In this document: positions 19,413 through 28,420 of the stretch, one piece after another
Numbering within the stretch: the first letter of the stretch is position 1
Layout: every line of letters begins with the position of its first letter
DNA from: Halarchaeum acidiphilum MH1-52-1
GTDB lineage: Archaea > Halobacteriota > Halobacteria > Halobacteriales > Halobacteriaceae
Reading direction: 5' to 3'
NCBI RefSeq assembly: GCF_000474235.1
Contig: NZ_BATA01000008.1
Location: 1 to 52,808 of the forward strand
DNA: 52,808 bases
Position numbers and translations under genes: made by a program
The notes under the pieces: model-generated
Told to the model about the DNA's origin: nothing
The model's input: only the letters and a program-made list of their open reading frames with translations
Database searches by the model: none

Positions 19413-20830
19413 GCGAGGGCACGCTCTACGATGCGGTCTGGGACGAACACACCGTCACGACGCTCCCGACGGGCCAGACCCAGCTGTTCGTCGGTCTCCA
19501 CCTCATCCACGAGGTGACGAGTCCGCAGGCGTTCGGGATGCTTCAGGAGCGCGACATCGACGTCGCGTACCCGGAGCTGACGCACGCGACCGTCGACCAC
19601 ATCGTCCCGACGGGCGATCGCTCCCGACCGTTCGGGAACGACGCGGCCGAGCGGATGATGGAGGAACTCGAGGACAACGTCCGCGAGGCCGGCATCGAGT
19701 TCGACGACCCGACGACGGGCGATCAGGGTATCGTCCACGTCATCGGGCCGGAGCAGGGCATCACGACGCCCGGCAAGACCATCGTCTGCGGCGATTCGCA
19801 CACGGCGACGCACGGCGCGTTCGGCGCCGTCGCGTTCGGTATCGGCACCTCGCAGATTCGCGACGTCCTCGCGACGCAGTGTATCGCCATGGAGAAGCAG
19901 AAGGTCCGGCGCATCGAGGTCGAGGGCGAACTCGGGCCCGGCGTCGAGGCCAAGGACGTCATCCTCGAGATCATTCGCCGACTCGGCACGGACGGCGGCG
20001 TCGGCTACGTCTACGAGTACGGCGGCGAGGCGATCGAGAACCTCGGCATGGAGGGGAGAATGTCCATCTGCAACATGTCCATCGAGGGCGGCGCGCGCGC
20101 CGGCTACGTCAACCCCGACGAGACCACGTACGAGTGGCTCGCGGAGACGGACGCGTACGCGGACGACCCCGAAAAATTCGAGCGCCACAAGGAGTACTGG
20201 GAGTCCATCAAGACGGACGACGATGCGGAGTACGACGACGTCGTCACGATCGACGGCTCCGAGCTCGAACCGGTCGTCACGTGGGGCACCACGCCGGGGC
20301 AGGGCATCGGCATCACGGACCCGATTCCGGACCCCGAGGAGATGGAGTCGGGCGACGCGGACGTCGCCCGGCGCGCACAGGACCACATGCGCGTCGAACC
20401 CGGTGAGACGATGGCGGGCTACGAGATCGACGTCGCCTTCCTCGGCTCCTGTACGAACGCCCGGCTGCCCGACCTGCGCGCCGCCGCACGCGTCGTCGAG
20501 GGCCGCGAGGTCGCCGACGACGTGCGCGCGTTCGTCGTCCCCGGCAGCCAGCGCGTGAAGGCCGCCGCGGAGGAGGAAGGTCTCGATCAGATCTTCACCG
20601 AGGCCGGCTTCGACTGGCGCGACGCCGGCTGTTCGATGTGTCTCGGGATGAACGACGACCAACTGGAGGGCGACGAGGCGTGTGCCTCGTCCTCGAATCG
20701 GAACTTCATCGGGCGGCAGGGTTCGAAGGACGGCCGGACCGTCCTGATGAACCCGCGGATGGTCGCCGCCGCCGCCGTCACCGGGGAAGTGACTGACGTG
20801 CGCGACCTGAAGGAGGTGAACCTCGCGTGA
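19409..20830 (+). CDS. leuC: 3-isopropylmalate dehydratase large subunit
   Basis: Aconitase-family subunit of 473 residues that holds the [4Fe-4S] cluster for isomerising 2- to 3-isopropylmalate. Cluster cysteines are visible in [13 protein letters not shown] and in the GCSMCLGMN motif (C-x2-C). The substrate region [24 protein letters not shown] and the C-terminal [20 protein letters not shown] are conserved. The mid-protein acidic insertions ([19 protein letters not shown] region) follow the halophilic pattern. It is coupled to ilvC by an ATGA overlap and to leuD by a GTGA overlap, so a stoichiometric LeuCD complex is expected. Confidence 0.95.
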   Translation: MSEGTLYDAVWDEHTVTTLPTGQTQLFVGLHLIHEVTSPQAFGMLQERDIDVAYPELTHATVDHIVPTGDRSRPFGNDAAERMMEELEDNVREAGIEFDDPTTGDQGIVHVIGPEQGITTPGKTIVCGDSHTATHGAFGAVAFGIGTSQIRDVLATQCIAMEKQKVRRIEVEGELGPGVEAKDVILEIIRRLGTDGGVGYVYEYGGEAIENLGMEGRMSICNMSIEGGARAGYVNPDETTYEWLAETDAYADDPEKFERHKEYWESIKTDDDAEYDDVVTIDGSELEPVVTWGTTPGQGIGITDPIPDPEEMESGDADVARRAQDHMRVEPGETMAGYEIDVAFLGSCTNARLPDLRAAARVVEGREVADDVRAFVVPGSQRVKAAAEEEGLDQIFTEAGFDWRDAGCSMCLGMNDDQLEGDEACASSSNRNFIGRQGSKDGRTVLMNPRMVAAAAVTGEVTDVRDLKEVNLA

Positions 20831-21477
20831 GCGACCTCGCTGACGGACCGGCCGAAACCGTCGAGGAGGTGACCGGGACGGGGATCCCGATCCGCGGGAA
20901 CGACATCGACACCGACCAGATCATCCCCGCGCGCTTCATGAAGGTCGTCACCTTCGACGGTCTCGGCGAGTACGCCTTCTTCGATCAGCGCTTCGACGAC
21001 GAGGACAACGAGAAGGACCACCCGTTCAACGAGGATCGGTACCAGAGCGCGAACGTCCTCGTGGTGAACTCGAACTTCGGCTGTGGCTCCTCGCGCGAGC
21101 ACGCCCCGCAGGCGCTGATGCGGTGGGGGATCGACGCCATCATCGGGGAGTCGTTCGCCGAGATCTTCGCGGGGAACTGCCTCGCGCTCGGGATCCCGAC
21201 GCTCACCGCCGACCACGAGTCCATCAACGCCTTACAGCAGTGGGTGGACGACCACCCCGACGAGGACCTCCACGTCGACATCGTGCGCGAGGTCGTCGAG
21301 TACGACGACACGGAGATGAGCGCGAACGTCGATAAGGCCCAGCACAAGGCGCTCGTCGAGGGCGTCTGGGACACGACGGCGCTCATGGAGGCGAACGCGG
21401 ACGCGACGCGCGACGTCGCGGAATCGCTCCCGTACGTCGAGTCGGAATCGCTCCCCCGGACCGAGACCGATGACTGA
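20827..21477 (+). CDS. leuD: 3-isopropylmalate dehydratase small subunit
   Basis: Swivel-domain partner of LeuC with 216 residues. Motifs are [20 protein letters not shown], the [19 protein letters not shown] loop that closes over the substrate, and [19 protein letters not shown]. The GTG start is set by overlap with the leuC stop; it gives a length in line with bacterial-type LeuD plus an acidic extension. The C-terminal tail ([12 protein letters not shown]) is acidic and runs 8 nt into leuB. Confidence 0.94.
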   Translation: MSDLADGPAETVEEVTGTGIPIRGNDIDTDQIIPARFMKVVTFDGLGEYAFFDQRFDDEDNEKDHPFNEDRYQSANVLVVNSNFGCGSSREHAPQALMRWGIDAIIGESFAEIFAGNCLALGIPTLTADHESINALQQWVDDHPDEDLHVDIVREVVEYDDTEMSANVDKAQHKALVEGVWDTTALMEANADATRDVAESLPYVESESLPRTETDD

Positions 21478-22438
21478 GGAGATCGTCGTCATCCCCGGCG
21501 ACGGCATCGGGCAGGAGGTCGTCCCCGCCGCGGTGGACGTCCTGCAAGCCACGGGCGTCGACTTCGAGTTCGTCGAGGCCCCCGCGGGCGATCACGTCGC
21601 CGCGGAGGGCGGTGACCCGCTCCCGGAGGAGACGCGCGGCCTCGCCGCGAGCGCCGACGCGACGCTGTTCGGCGCGGCCGGCGAGAGCGCCGCGGACGTC
21701 ATCCTCCCGCTTCGGGATGCCGTGGACTCCTTCGTCAACGTTCGGCCCGCGCGCACCTACCCGGGCGTGGACGCGCTCAAGCCCGACATGGACGTCGTCT
21801 TCCTCCGGGAGAACACCGAGGGCGTCTACGCCGGTCACGAGTCGCGGCTCACTGACGACGTCACGACGCTGACGCGCGTCGTCTCGAAGTCCGCGAGCGC
21901 GCGCCTCGCCGAGTACGCCTGCGAGTTCGCCCCCGAGGGCTTCACCGTCGCGCACAAAGCGAACGTGATGCGCGAATCGGACGGTCTCTTCCGCGATACG
22001 GTGCAGGCGGTCGCCGAGGAGCGCGGCGTCGAGACGGAGACGGCGCTGATGGACGCGCTCGCGATGCATCTCTGTCTGCGCCCCGAGGAGTACGAGGTCG
22101 TCGTCTGCCCGAACCTCGCGGGCGACGTGCTCTCCGACCTCGCCGCCGGCCTCGTGGGTGGTCTCGGACTCCTGCCGTCCGCGAACATCGGCGAGGAGCG
22201 CGCGCTCTTCGAGCCGGTCCACGGCACCGCGCCGGACATCGCCGGGCAGGGCGTCGCGAACCCCTGCGCGACCGTCCTCTCGGCCGCGATGCTGCTCGAC
22301 TACCTCGATTACGACGAAGAAGCGCAGACCGTTCGGGACGCCGTCGAGGGCGTCCTCGCGCACGGCCCGCGGACGCCGGACCTCGGTGGCGACGCCGGCA
22401 CCGAAGACGTGACGGGCGCCATCGTCGAACGGCTCTAA
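21470..22438 (+). CDS. leuB: 3-isopropylmalate dehydrogenase
   Basis: NAD-dependent beta-decarboxylating dehydrogenase of 322 residues that makes 2-oxoisocaproate. It has the nucleotide/substrate signature [15 protein letters not shown], the arginine region [23 protein letters not shown], the catalytic Lys in [15 protein letters not shown], metal-binding Asp residues in [19 protein letters not shown] and the [28 protein letters not shown] adenosine region. Homologues also act on isocitrate or homoisocitrate; the operon fixes the role. It is the last gene of the cluster and is followed by a T-run. Confidence 0.94.
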   Translation: MTEEIVVIPGDGIGQEVVPAAVDVLQATGVDFEFVEAPAGDHVAAEGGDPLPEETRGLAASADATLFGAAGESAADVILPLRDAVDSFVNVRPARTYPGVDALKPDMDVVFLRENTEGVYAGHESRLTDDVTTLTRVVSKSASARLAEYACEFAPEGFTVAHKANVMRESDGLFRDTVQAVAEERGVETETALMDALAMHLCLRPEEYEVVVCPNLAGDVLSDLAAGLVGGLGLLPSANIGEERALFEPVHGTAPDIAGQGVANPCATVLSAAMLLDYLDYDEEAQTVRDAVEGVLAHGPRTPDLGGDAGTEDVTGAIVERL

Positions 22439-22454
22439 CGCCCCGCCCGCGACG

Positions 22455-22463
22455 TTATTTTTC
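22455..22463 (+). terminator. T-run at the end of the branched-chain cluster
   Basis: TTATTTTTC begins 17 nt after the leuB stop. Archaeal transcription often ends at such T-runs. On the other strand it contains the stop codon of thrB. Confidence 0.4.
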
Positions 22464-23336
22464 GACGATCACCGCGCCGCTCCCGACTGACGAGCGGTAC
22501 GCTCGCGCGTCGACGCCGGCGTTCTCGAAGGCCTCGACCATCGCGGACGCGACGGCGCGCTGACGGGCGGGGTAGCAGGCGGCGAGGATCGCCGGCCCGG
22601 CGCCGCTGACCGTCACGCCCGTCGCGCCCGCGGCCTCGGCGGCCGCGACGACGTCGTCGTAGCCGTCGATGAGCGCCGCGCGGGCCGGCGTCACGACGTG
22701 CTCGTCCATCCCGCGCCCGACGAGCGTCGGGTCGTCGCGCTGCATCCCCGCGGTGAGCGTCGCGGCGCTCCCGACGGTGTGGACGACGTCGTCCATGCTC
22801 GTGGAGTCGGGGACGACGCCGCGCGCGTCGCGCGTCGAGACGACGATCTCCGGGAGGCAGGCGACGAGCGGCACCTCCGCATCGATGCTGAGCACGCCGT
22901 CGTCGCGGACGACCGTGAACCCCCCGAGGATCGACGGCGCGACGTTGTCCGCGTGCGCCTCGCCGGAGACCGCGGCCTCGCCCTCCGCGGCGACGCGGAC
23001 GAGTTCCTCGCCCGTCAGCCCGCGCTCGTAGAGCGCGTCGAGCGCGACGGCGGCCGCGGCCGCGGACGCGGCGCTGGAGCCGAGTCCTGAGGAGGGACGG
23101 ACGCCCTTGTCGATCCGGATGCGTGCCGGGGCGTCGAGTTCGGCGGCGACGACGCCCGCCGTGTTCTTCGCGGGGTCCTCCGGGATGTACTGCGCGCCCG
23201 CGCCCGACACCTCGATCGTGGTCTCGTCGGCCCGTTCGACGCTGACGACGTCGGCGGGCCGGTCGAGCGCGACGCCGAACACGTCGAACCCGCTCCCGAG
23301 GTTCGCACTCGTCGCGGGGGCGCGGACCGTAAGCAT
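22455..23336 (-). CDS. thrB: Homoserine kinase
   Basis: GHMP-family kinase of 293 residues that phosphorylates homoserine in threonine synthesis, which also supplies the 2-oxobutyrate used by ilvB. Motif 1 is VRAPATSANLGSGFDVFG, the phosphate-binding motif 2 is PSSGLGSSAASAAAA, and motif 3 is GATGVTVSGAGPAILAAC near the C-terminus. The ATG at 23336 (MLTVRAPATS) matches the usual family start; an upstream in-frame ATG would add five residues. It converges on leuB, and its promoter region carries an inverted repeat. Confidence 0.93.
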   Translation of the reverse strand: MLTVRAPATSANLGSGFDVFGVALDRPADVVSVERADETTIEVSGAGAQYIPEDPAKNTAGVVAAELDAPARIRIDKGVRPSSGLGSSAASAAAAAVALDALYERGLTGEELVRVAAEGEAAVSGEAHADNVAPSILGGFTVVRDDGVLSIDAEVPLVACLPEIVVSTRDARGVVPDSTSMDDVVHTVGSAATLTAGMQRDDPTLVGRGMDEHVVTPARAALIDGYDDVVAAAEAAGATGVTVSGAGPAILAACYPARQRAVASAMVEAFENAGVDARAYRSSVGSGAVIVEK

Positions 23337-23357
23337 GCGCGCTCGTACCATGCGGGG

Positions 23358-23389
23358 GTGGAAAAGGCTAGCGAACCATGTTTTTCCAC
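23358..23389. promoter_or_regulatory. 8-bp inverted repeat over the thrB promoter
   Basis: GTGGAAAA and TTTTCCAC form a perfect inverted repeat with a 16-nt spacer. The half-site nearest thrB (23358-23365) falls where its TATA box should be, about 25-30 nt before the start at 23336. A dimeric regulator could bind here; none is identified. Confidence 0.35.
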
Positions 23390-23584
23390 GGAGGGGGCGC
23401 CTACGGTATCCCTCACCGCGCAAAAACACGGTCCACGCGAGTGACGCGTCCCGCGAGAGGGAACGGCCGAACGCGACGCGCTCGGTGTCACTCACGCCAC
23501 CGGCGCGACTGCGCTGCCCCCACCGACCGTCCCGCTGACGTTCGATAGAGACCGAGAGGTGATCAAATCACGGAGCTAGCGTCC

Positions 23585-23720
23585 GGCGACCGAGAGGCTC
23601 GAAGAGGTCGGTAGGTCGCCGGTTCCCTCGCCGGAGGCGAGGCCGAGGGGGGTGCGTAGCACTCGACGACGGCTTTTGGTCGAGCTTTTGCCAGCGAGCG
23701 AAGCGAGCGCTGCAAAAGGC
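23585..23720 (+). repeat. Dispersed structured repeat, copy A
   Basis: One of three copies in the window. It lies in the 426-nt gap between thrB and the FAD enzyme gene; 23390-23584 holds nothing recognisable. In order it has a hairpin with GGCGACC/GGTCGCC arms (23585-23620), CCTCGCC/GGCGAGG (626-642 of the 23-kb block), a short GTGC/GCAC hairpin, then the conserved CTTTTGGTCGAGCTTTTGC and the long stem closing on GCAAAAGG. Loops and stem lengths match copies B and C although the stem sequences differ. Confidence 0.75.
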
Positions 23721-23762
23721 CGTTTCGCAACACTAACCCGCCGCGCCGTCGCATCCTGTGCC

Positions 23763-25079
23763 ATGATCGGAATCGTCGGCGGCGGTATCGCGGGGCTGGC
23801 GGCGGCGCGGCGGTTGCAGGCCGCGGGCCGCGAGGTGACGGTGTTCGAGGCGTCGGAGCAGGTTGGCGGTCTCGCGGCGACGTACGAGACGGCGGGCGAT
23901 CGATTGGAGAAGTTCTACCACCACCTCTCGGGTTCCGAGGAGACGATCGTCGCGTTGATCGAGGAACTCGGTCTCGGCGACGACTTGACGTGGCCGATCG
24001 GGAAGAACGCCTACTACATCGACGGGACGGTCCACCCGATGGACAAGCCGTGGGAGATCCTCGCGTTCCCCTACTGGAACCTCTACGACACCTTCCGGCT
24101 GGGGATGCTCGTCCTCGACGTCGACGTGCGCGGTGGGATCCCGTCGTTCGACACGTACGAGGACCTCCGGGACTTCGAGGACGTGCCCGTCAGGGAGTTC
24201 TGCATCGAGCACACGACGCGGAACGTCTACGAGACGTTCTTCGAGCCACTCTTGGAGGCGAAGTTCGGCGAGCGCGCGGAGGACGTCTCGGCGGCGTGGC
24301 TCCTCGGGCGCATCAAGTTCCGCGGCGAGCGCGACCTGCTGAAGGGCGAGCCGCTCGGCTATCTGCGCGGCGGCTTCGGCCGGCTACTCGACGAACTGTT
24401 GGCCGACGTCGGGAGCGACACCGTCCGGACGAACACGCGCGTGACGGACGTCGCGTACGACGAGAGCGGGGTGCGGACGCTGACGACGGAGGACGCGGAC
24501 GGCGTGGTGGAGACGCACGACGTCGATTCGGTCGTCGTCGCGGCGATGCCGAACGTCCTCGAAGACCTCACGGGCTACGCGTGCGACGTCGAGTTTCAGG
24601 GGACGGTCTGCTCGGTGATCTCGATGGACGAGTCGCTGACGGACACCTACTGGCTGAACGTCGCCGACGAGGCGCCGTTCGGGGCGCTGATCGAGCACAC
24701 GAACTTCATCGACGAGTCGCACTACGGCGGCGAACACCTCCTCTACGTTCCGAAGTACGTCCAAAGCCCGGACGATCCGGTCTGGGGGATGGACGACGGG
24801 GCGGTGGCAGAGACGTGGATCGAGGGGATCGAATCGCTGTTCCCCGAGTTCGACCGCGAGTCGGTGAACTGGGTGAAGACGGCGCGCAACCCCCGGACAG
24901 CGCCGATCTACGAGCGCGGCTATCTCGACTTGGTGGTGCCGTACGACCTCGCGGACGACGTCGCGCCCGGCGTCTACTACGCGGGGATGGCGAGCGAGGC
25001 GCAGTACCCCGAGCGGTCGCTGAACGGCGGGATCGTCGCGGGCTACGAGGTCGCGGACCGGATCGTCGAGGATCGCTGA
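23763..25079 (+). CDS. FAD-dependent amine-oxidase/protoporphyrinogen-oxidase-like protein
   Basis: Flavoprotein of 438 residues. The N-terminal dinucleotide fold is IGIVGGGIAGLAAARRL, followed by VFEASEQVGGLAATYE, the hallmark of the NAD(P)/FAD amine oxidase and desaturase group. KFYHHLSGSEETIVALIEELG and a C-terminal GVYYAGMASEAQYPERSLNGGI flavin-binding segment complete the fold. Similar archaeal proteins are often labelled protoporphyrinogen oxidase; related UDP-galactopyranose mutase-like enzymes act in glycosylation. No neighbour clarifies the substrate. The frame from the ATG at 23763 starts right at the Rossmann strand. Confidence 0.8.
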   Translation: MIGIVGGGIAGLAAARRLQAAGREVTVFEASEQVGGLAATYETAGDRLEKFYHHLSGSEETIVALIEELGLGDDLTWPIGKNAYYIDGTVHPMDKPWEILAFPYWNLYDTFRLGMLVLDVDVRGGIPSFDTYEDLRDFEDVPVREFCIEHTTRNVYETFFEPLLEAKFGERAEDVSAAWLLGRIKFRGERDLLKGEPLGYLRGGFGRLLDELLADVGSDTVRTNTRVTDVAYDESGVRTLTTEDADGVVETHDVDSVVVAAMPNVLEDLTGYACDVEFQGTVCSVISMDESLTDTYWLNVADEAPFGALIEHTNFIDESHYGGEHLLYVPKYVQSPDDPVWGMDDGAVAETWIEGIESLFPEFDRESVNWVKTARNPRTAPIYERGYLDLVVPYDLADDVAPGVYYAGMASEAQYPERSLNGGIVAGYEVADRIVEDR

Positions 25080-25082
25080 CGG

Positions 25083-25658
25083 CTATTTCGCGCCGGGAGC
25101 GTCGTTGACGTCGACGTCGTTCGGCGCGTCCTGACTCCCGCGCGTCGTCTCGCCGTCACCGTCCTCGACGTAGACGTCGTCCGCGAAGCCGCCGGTCGCG
25201 TGCGGGAAGTCGCCGTCTTCGAGACGCTCGGGCGTCGCGGTGGCGGCGGGGAGACCGTCCGCGGGTGCGAACTCGCCGAGCGGGTCCTCGACGGTGATCC
25301 CGTGGCGCTCGAAGAAGTCGCGGTGGCGCTCGTAGTGGGCGTCGACCTCCGCGGGCGGGAACTCCATCATCTCCGCCCAGCCGTGATCGTAGAAGTCGAA
25401 CGTGCCGACGATGTGCGTGATCTCGCGCGCCGTCGCCTCGTCGCACCCCTCTTGTAGGGCGGTGAGGTACATCTCGGTGCTGGCGTCGAAGAACGCCTCG
25501 AGGTGTGGGATGCGCTCCTCGCGGTACTCCGGGTCCGCCCATCCGCTGAAGACGGAGACGTGAATGTCGACGAGCTTCTCGTGGACGAGATCGCCGACCC
25601 CCGGTAGCTCCAGCGCCTTGCGGGCCGCGAAGTGGCTGACGTTCTGTCGGAGCTTCAT
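25083..25658 (-). CDS. Conserved haloarchaeal protein (DUF6149-like)
   Basis: Soluble acidic protein of 191 residues. The N-terminal 120 residues are helical and conserved in haloarchaea as I remember them (MKLRQNVSHFAARKALELPG, VHEKLVDIHVSVFSGWADP, then THIVGTFDFYDHGWAEMMEF); the C-terminal third is a low-complexity acidic tail. The aromatic and His-rich FYDHGWAEMMEFP stretch could bind a cofactor or metal, but this is a guess. No function is known to me. Its start region has a CTTTGTA box about 30 nt upstream, and it is divergent from the next oxidoreductase. Confidence 0.75.
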   Translation of the reverse strand: MKLRQNVSHFAARKALELPGVGDLVHEKLVDIHVSVFSGWADPEYREERIPHLEAFFDASTEMYLTALQEGCDEATAREITHIVGTFDFYDHGWAEMMEFPPAEVDAHYERHRDFFERHGITVEDPLGEFAPADGLPAATATPERLEDGDFPHATGGFADDVYVEDGDGETTRGSQDAPNDVDVNDAPGAK

Positions 25659-25760
25659 GTCCAACGCATGGGGTGCGACGTACAAAGATTCACCCCTGTT
25701 TCGCGCTGCCGTGTTGCACTTCGGCAATGTGTGCCGGAAGCGTGGACGGATAGCAATCGA

Positions 25761-25768
25761 CTTTAACC
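25761..25768 (+). promoter_or_regulatory. TATA-like box of the FAD oxidoreductase gene
   Basis: CTTTAACC begins 28 nt before the ATG at 25789, consistent with a leaderless transcript. Confidence 0.6.
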
Positions 25769-25788
25769 CGGAACGCACAGTGCCGAAT

Positions 25789-27033
25789 ATGAGCGAGTCG
25801 TTCGTGATCATCGGCGACGGGGTCGCGGGGAGTTCCGCGGCGGAGACGATCCGCGAGCGCGCGCCCGACGCCGACGTCACCGTCGTCACCGACGAGGGTG
25901 AAGCCCTCTACAATCGCATTCTGATCAAGGAGTTCGCGAAGGGGAAGCTCCCGGAGGCGCCCATCTCGATCCACGACGAGGAGTGGTACGCCGAGCGCGA
26001 CATCACGCTCCAGTTGAACACGCTCGTCACGGGCGTCGATACGGACGCGCACGTCGTCCACACCCACGAGGGCGACGACCTCGACTACGACAAACTGCTC
26101 GTCGCGACGGGCGGGACGCCGACCCAGTTGCCCGTCGAGAACTCCGACGCGGACGGCATCCACCACTTCTGGACGTTCGAGGACGCCCGCCGGATCCGCG
26201 AGCACGCGGAGGGTGCCGGCTCCGGCGTCATCGTCGGCGCGGGCCTGCTCGGGATCGACCTCGCGGCCATCTGCGCCGGGCAGGGGATCGACGCGAAGTA
26301 CCTGATGCGCGGCAACCGCTGGTGGCGCTACGCGCTCAGCGAGGCGGGCGCCGAGATCATCCACGACGCGCTCGCGGAGAAGGGCGTCGAGCCGGTCTTC
26401 GAGTCCGGCGCGTCGGGCTTCGAGACGGACGACGAGGGACGCGTCGTCGCCACGATCGGCGGCGACGGCGAGCGCTACGAGTCGGATTTCGTCGGCATCG
26501 CGATCGGCCTGAACTTCAACGCCGAGTTCCTCCAAGACACCGACGTCGAGATCGACGACGGCATCGTCGTCGACGAGTACATGCGGACCGACGCCGAGGA
26601 CGTCTACGCGGCGGGCGATATCACGCGCTTCTACGACACCATCCGCGGCACGCACGCCCAGAACGGCTCGTGGGGGTCCGCGAAACAGCAAGGCTCCGTC
26701 GCCGGCCACGCGATGGCCGCGGACGACGTCGACTCCGACGTCGATGCGTTCCGCTGGGTCTCCTCGTACTCCATCACCCACTTCGACTTCCCGTTCCTCT
26801 CCTTCGGGTTCCCGACGGACGGGGACGAGCACGTCGAGCGGACGTATTCGGAGACGGAGTGGCGGCGTCTCGCCTTCGAGGACGGGAAGCTCATCGGCGG
26901 CGTCCTCATCGGCGATCTCGCCCCGCAGTCGAAGTACAAGCAGCTCATCCGCGCCGAGACCGACGTCGCCGATCAGTCCGACGTCCTCCTCCAGCAGAAC
27001 TTCGAACTCGACGAGCTCGACGCCGACCTGTGA
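25789..27033 (+). CDS. NAD(P)/FAD-dependent oxidoreductase (pyridine nucleotide-disulfide class)
   Basis: Flavoprotein of 414 residues with two dinucleotide-binding folds: FVIIGDGVAGSSAAETIRER (FAD) and GVIVGAGLLGIDLAAICAGQG (NAD(P)H). Between them is LLVATGGTPTQLP, and the second FAD contact is AEDVYAAGDITRFYD. It resembles the NirB N-terminal half and rubredoxin/ferredoxin reductases of the FAD-dependent family; no redox-active C-x2-C or C-x4-C pair is seen. The C-terminal domain (YSITHFDFPFLSFGFPT) is typical of haloarchaeal members. The electron acceptor cannot be inferred. The start is fixed by the promoter spacing. Confidence 0.85.
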   Translation: MSESFVIIGDGVAGSSAAETIRERAPDADVTVVTDEGEALYNRILIKEFAKGKLPEAPISIHDEEWYAERDITLQLNTLVTGVDTDAHVVHTHEGDDLDYDKLLVATGGTPTQLPVENSDADGIHHFWTFEDARRIREHAEGAGSGVIVGAGLLGIDLAAICAGQGIDAKYLMRGNRWWRYALSEAGAEIIHDALAEKGVEPVFESGASGFETDDEGRVVATIGGDGERYESDFVGIAIGLNFNAEFLQDTDVEIDDGIVVDEYMRTDAEDVYAAGDITRFYDTIRGTHAQNGSWGSAKQQGSVAGHAMAADDVDSDVDAFRWVSSYSITHFDFPFLSFGFPTDGDEHVERTYSETEWRRLAFEDGKLIGGVLIGDLAPQSKYKQLIRAETDVADQSDVLLQQNFELDELDADL

Positions 27034-27275
27034 TCGGATAGCGGCACCGAACGCCGATTTCCCGGTTCGGCTCCGCGACGCGCCGCGCCACAGACACCGG
27101 TCGACTCGCTCTTCTCATCGCCGCCGAACCGACCGCCGAGTAGCGTACGGTGGGACCGGGCGTCACGACCAGCAGCGGCCACTCCGCCCTCAGAATCGTA
27201 TCGCCCCCGCTGTGTTGCGCCCCGGAATCGCTCCGACCGAAGCCGTTTTCCACGCGAGCGGCCCACTGTGTACCC

Positions 27276-27695
27276 ATGAGCATGAGCGGCGGGAGCACGG
27301 ACATGACGCTCGCCTTCGAGCTGTCCGCGCTCAAGCGACTCGCGAAGCCCGGAACGGCGTTCGCGGACGCCCGGCAGTGGACGGAGTACGTCGGCGTCGT
27401 GAGCGACGAACCGACGTACGTCGTCACGAACTTCACCCGCAAGCGCCGCATCAGACAGGACTTCTTCTCCGGGCCGAAGGACAAAGACGAGAGTCTGGAG
27501 AACGTCAAGAGCCAGTTCGACACGGACCGGCACGTCTTCGTCGGCACTGATTCGGACGACGAGGCGCTCGCCGCCGAGACGGGGTGGGAGTTCCTCCACG
27601 TCGAGGACGCCGCCGACGCGGCCGGGTGGGAACTCGGCGATCCCGAGGAGAGCACCGCGGCGGCCGGCGAACCCGAGCGCGACGACTGGCCGTAG
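27276..27695 (+). CDS. Conserved haloarchaeal protein (DUF7124-like)
   Basis: Soluble protein of 139 residues. The conserved part is MTLAFELSALKRLAKPGTAF, YVGVVSDEPTYVVTNFTRK and IRQDFFSGPKDKDESLENV, then a Rossmann-like end VFVGTDSDDEALAAETGWEF with an acidic tail. I know no biochemical role. The ATG at 27276 has a CCGTTTTCC box about 30 nt upstream; in-frame ATGs at 27282 and 27303 are alternatives, the latter starting directly at the conserved block. It is followed by the DUF5815-like gene after a single base, so they form an operon. The 242-nt gap before it holds nothing recognisable apart from that box. Confidence 0.75.
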   Translation: MSMSGGSTDMTLAFELSALKRLAKPGTAFADARQWTEYVGVVSDEPTYVVTNFTRKRRIRQDFFSGPKDKDESLENVKSQFDTDRHVFVGTDSDDEALAAETGWEFLHVEDAADAAGWELGDPEESTAAAGEPERDDWP

Positions 27696-27696
27696 C

Positions 27697-28281
27697 ATGA
27701 CGGACACGGGACCGCGCGTGCCCGACGCCGGTGGCGGCGGTGGCGGCGATGAGGCGGACGCGGAGGCGGACGACGGCACCGTCGCGCTCCCCTGCGGCGA
27801 GACCGTCCACCGCTCCGCGTTCGACCTCGGGATGCGCGAGTACGAGTGCGCGTGCGGCGAGCGCCACGCTATCGTGATGGACATGCATCCGCCGTCGCGC
27901 TTCGTCCCGGAGGGCGTCGTCGAGGTCCTCCGCGAGACGGTGTCCGTGGGGGAAGACGACGCCTTCGAGGAGTTCGGCACCCCGCACCTGATGGGGAGCG
28001 TCATGGAGGAGTTCCCGGACGAGATCGTCGCCGTCGACGCGACTGACGACGGCCGCGTCGGCTACGCGATGCTGTGGGTGTCGAGCTTCGACGCCCGGAC
28101 GCTCCACGAGCACGTCGTCGAACTCGTCGTCGAGTTGATGGAGCACGCGGTGAGTCACGCGCGCGACGACGGCGCGCAGGGCGCCTTCGAAGAGCAGATG
28201 CTCGACTTCGACGTGAGCGAGTTCGTCGACCTGTACAGACGCGAGCGCGACTGGCGCGACGAGTACGACTCGCCCGCGTGA
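27697..28281 (+). CDS. Conserved haloarchaeal protein (DUF5815-like)
   Basis: Soluble protein of 194 residues. After a Gly/Asp-rich N-terminus comes a likely zinc-binding block with spaced cysteines (LPCGETVHRSAFDLG, YECACGERHAIVMDMH), then PPSRFVPEGVVEVLRETV, FGTPHLMGSVMEEFPDEIV and a helical C-terminus VVELMEHAVSHARDD, FVDLYRRERDWRDEYDSPA. The Cys/His pattern suggests a small metal site, but none is proven. No function is known to me. It shares a transcript with the preceding gene and ends about 60 nt before the carB operator. Confidence 0.75.
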   Translation: MTDTGPRVPDAGGGGGGDEADAEADDGTVALPCGETVHRSAFDLGMREYECACGERHAIVMDMHPPSRFVPEGVVEVLRETVSVGEDDAFEEFGTPHLMGSVMEEFPDEIVAVDATDDGRVGYAMLWVSSFDARTLHEHVVELVVELMEHAVSHARDDGAQGAFEEQMLDFDVSEFVDLYRRERDWRDEYDSPA

Positions 28282-28338
28282 CGCGCACGAAGGCGTGAAA
28301 CGACGTCGCTGCCCTTCGCGTCGCACGGGCTGCCCCTG

Positions 28339-28355
28339 ATTACGATTTTCGTAAT
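28339..28355. promoter_or_regulatory. Palindromic operator upstream of carB
   Basis: ATTACGA-TTT-TCGTAAT is a perfect 7-bp inverted repeat with a 3-nt centre. It ends about 32 nt before the carB TATA box. The core TTACGA-N3-TCGTAA recurs between carA and lrp (33452-33466). A half-matching TTACGA-GAT-TTGAAC follows at 28360. The Lrp-type protein encoded beside carA is the obvious candidate to bind it. Confidence 0.65.
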
Positions 28356-28386
28356 CCGGTTACGAGATTTGAACCGTTTCGTTTCG

Positions 28387-28394
28387 CTTATTAC
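28387..28394 (+). promoter_or_regulatory. TATA-like box of carB
   Basis: GCTTATTA lies about 30 nt before the ATG at 28421, the spacing of a leaderless transcript. Confidence 0.55.
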
Positions 28395-28420
28395 GATGTA
28401 CGCACTCGTGTCACCCACAC

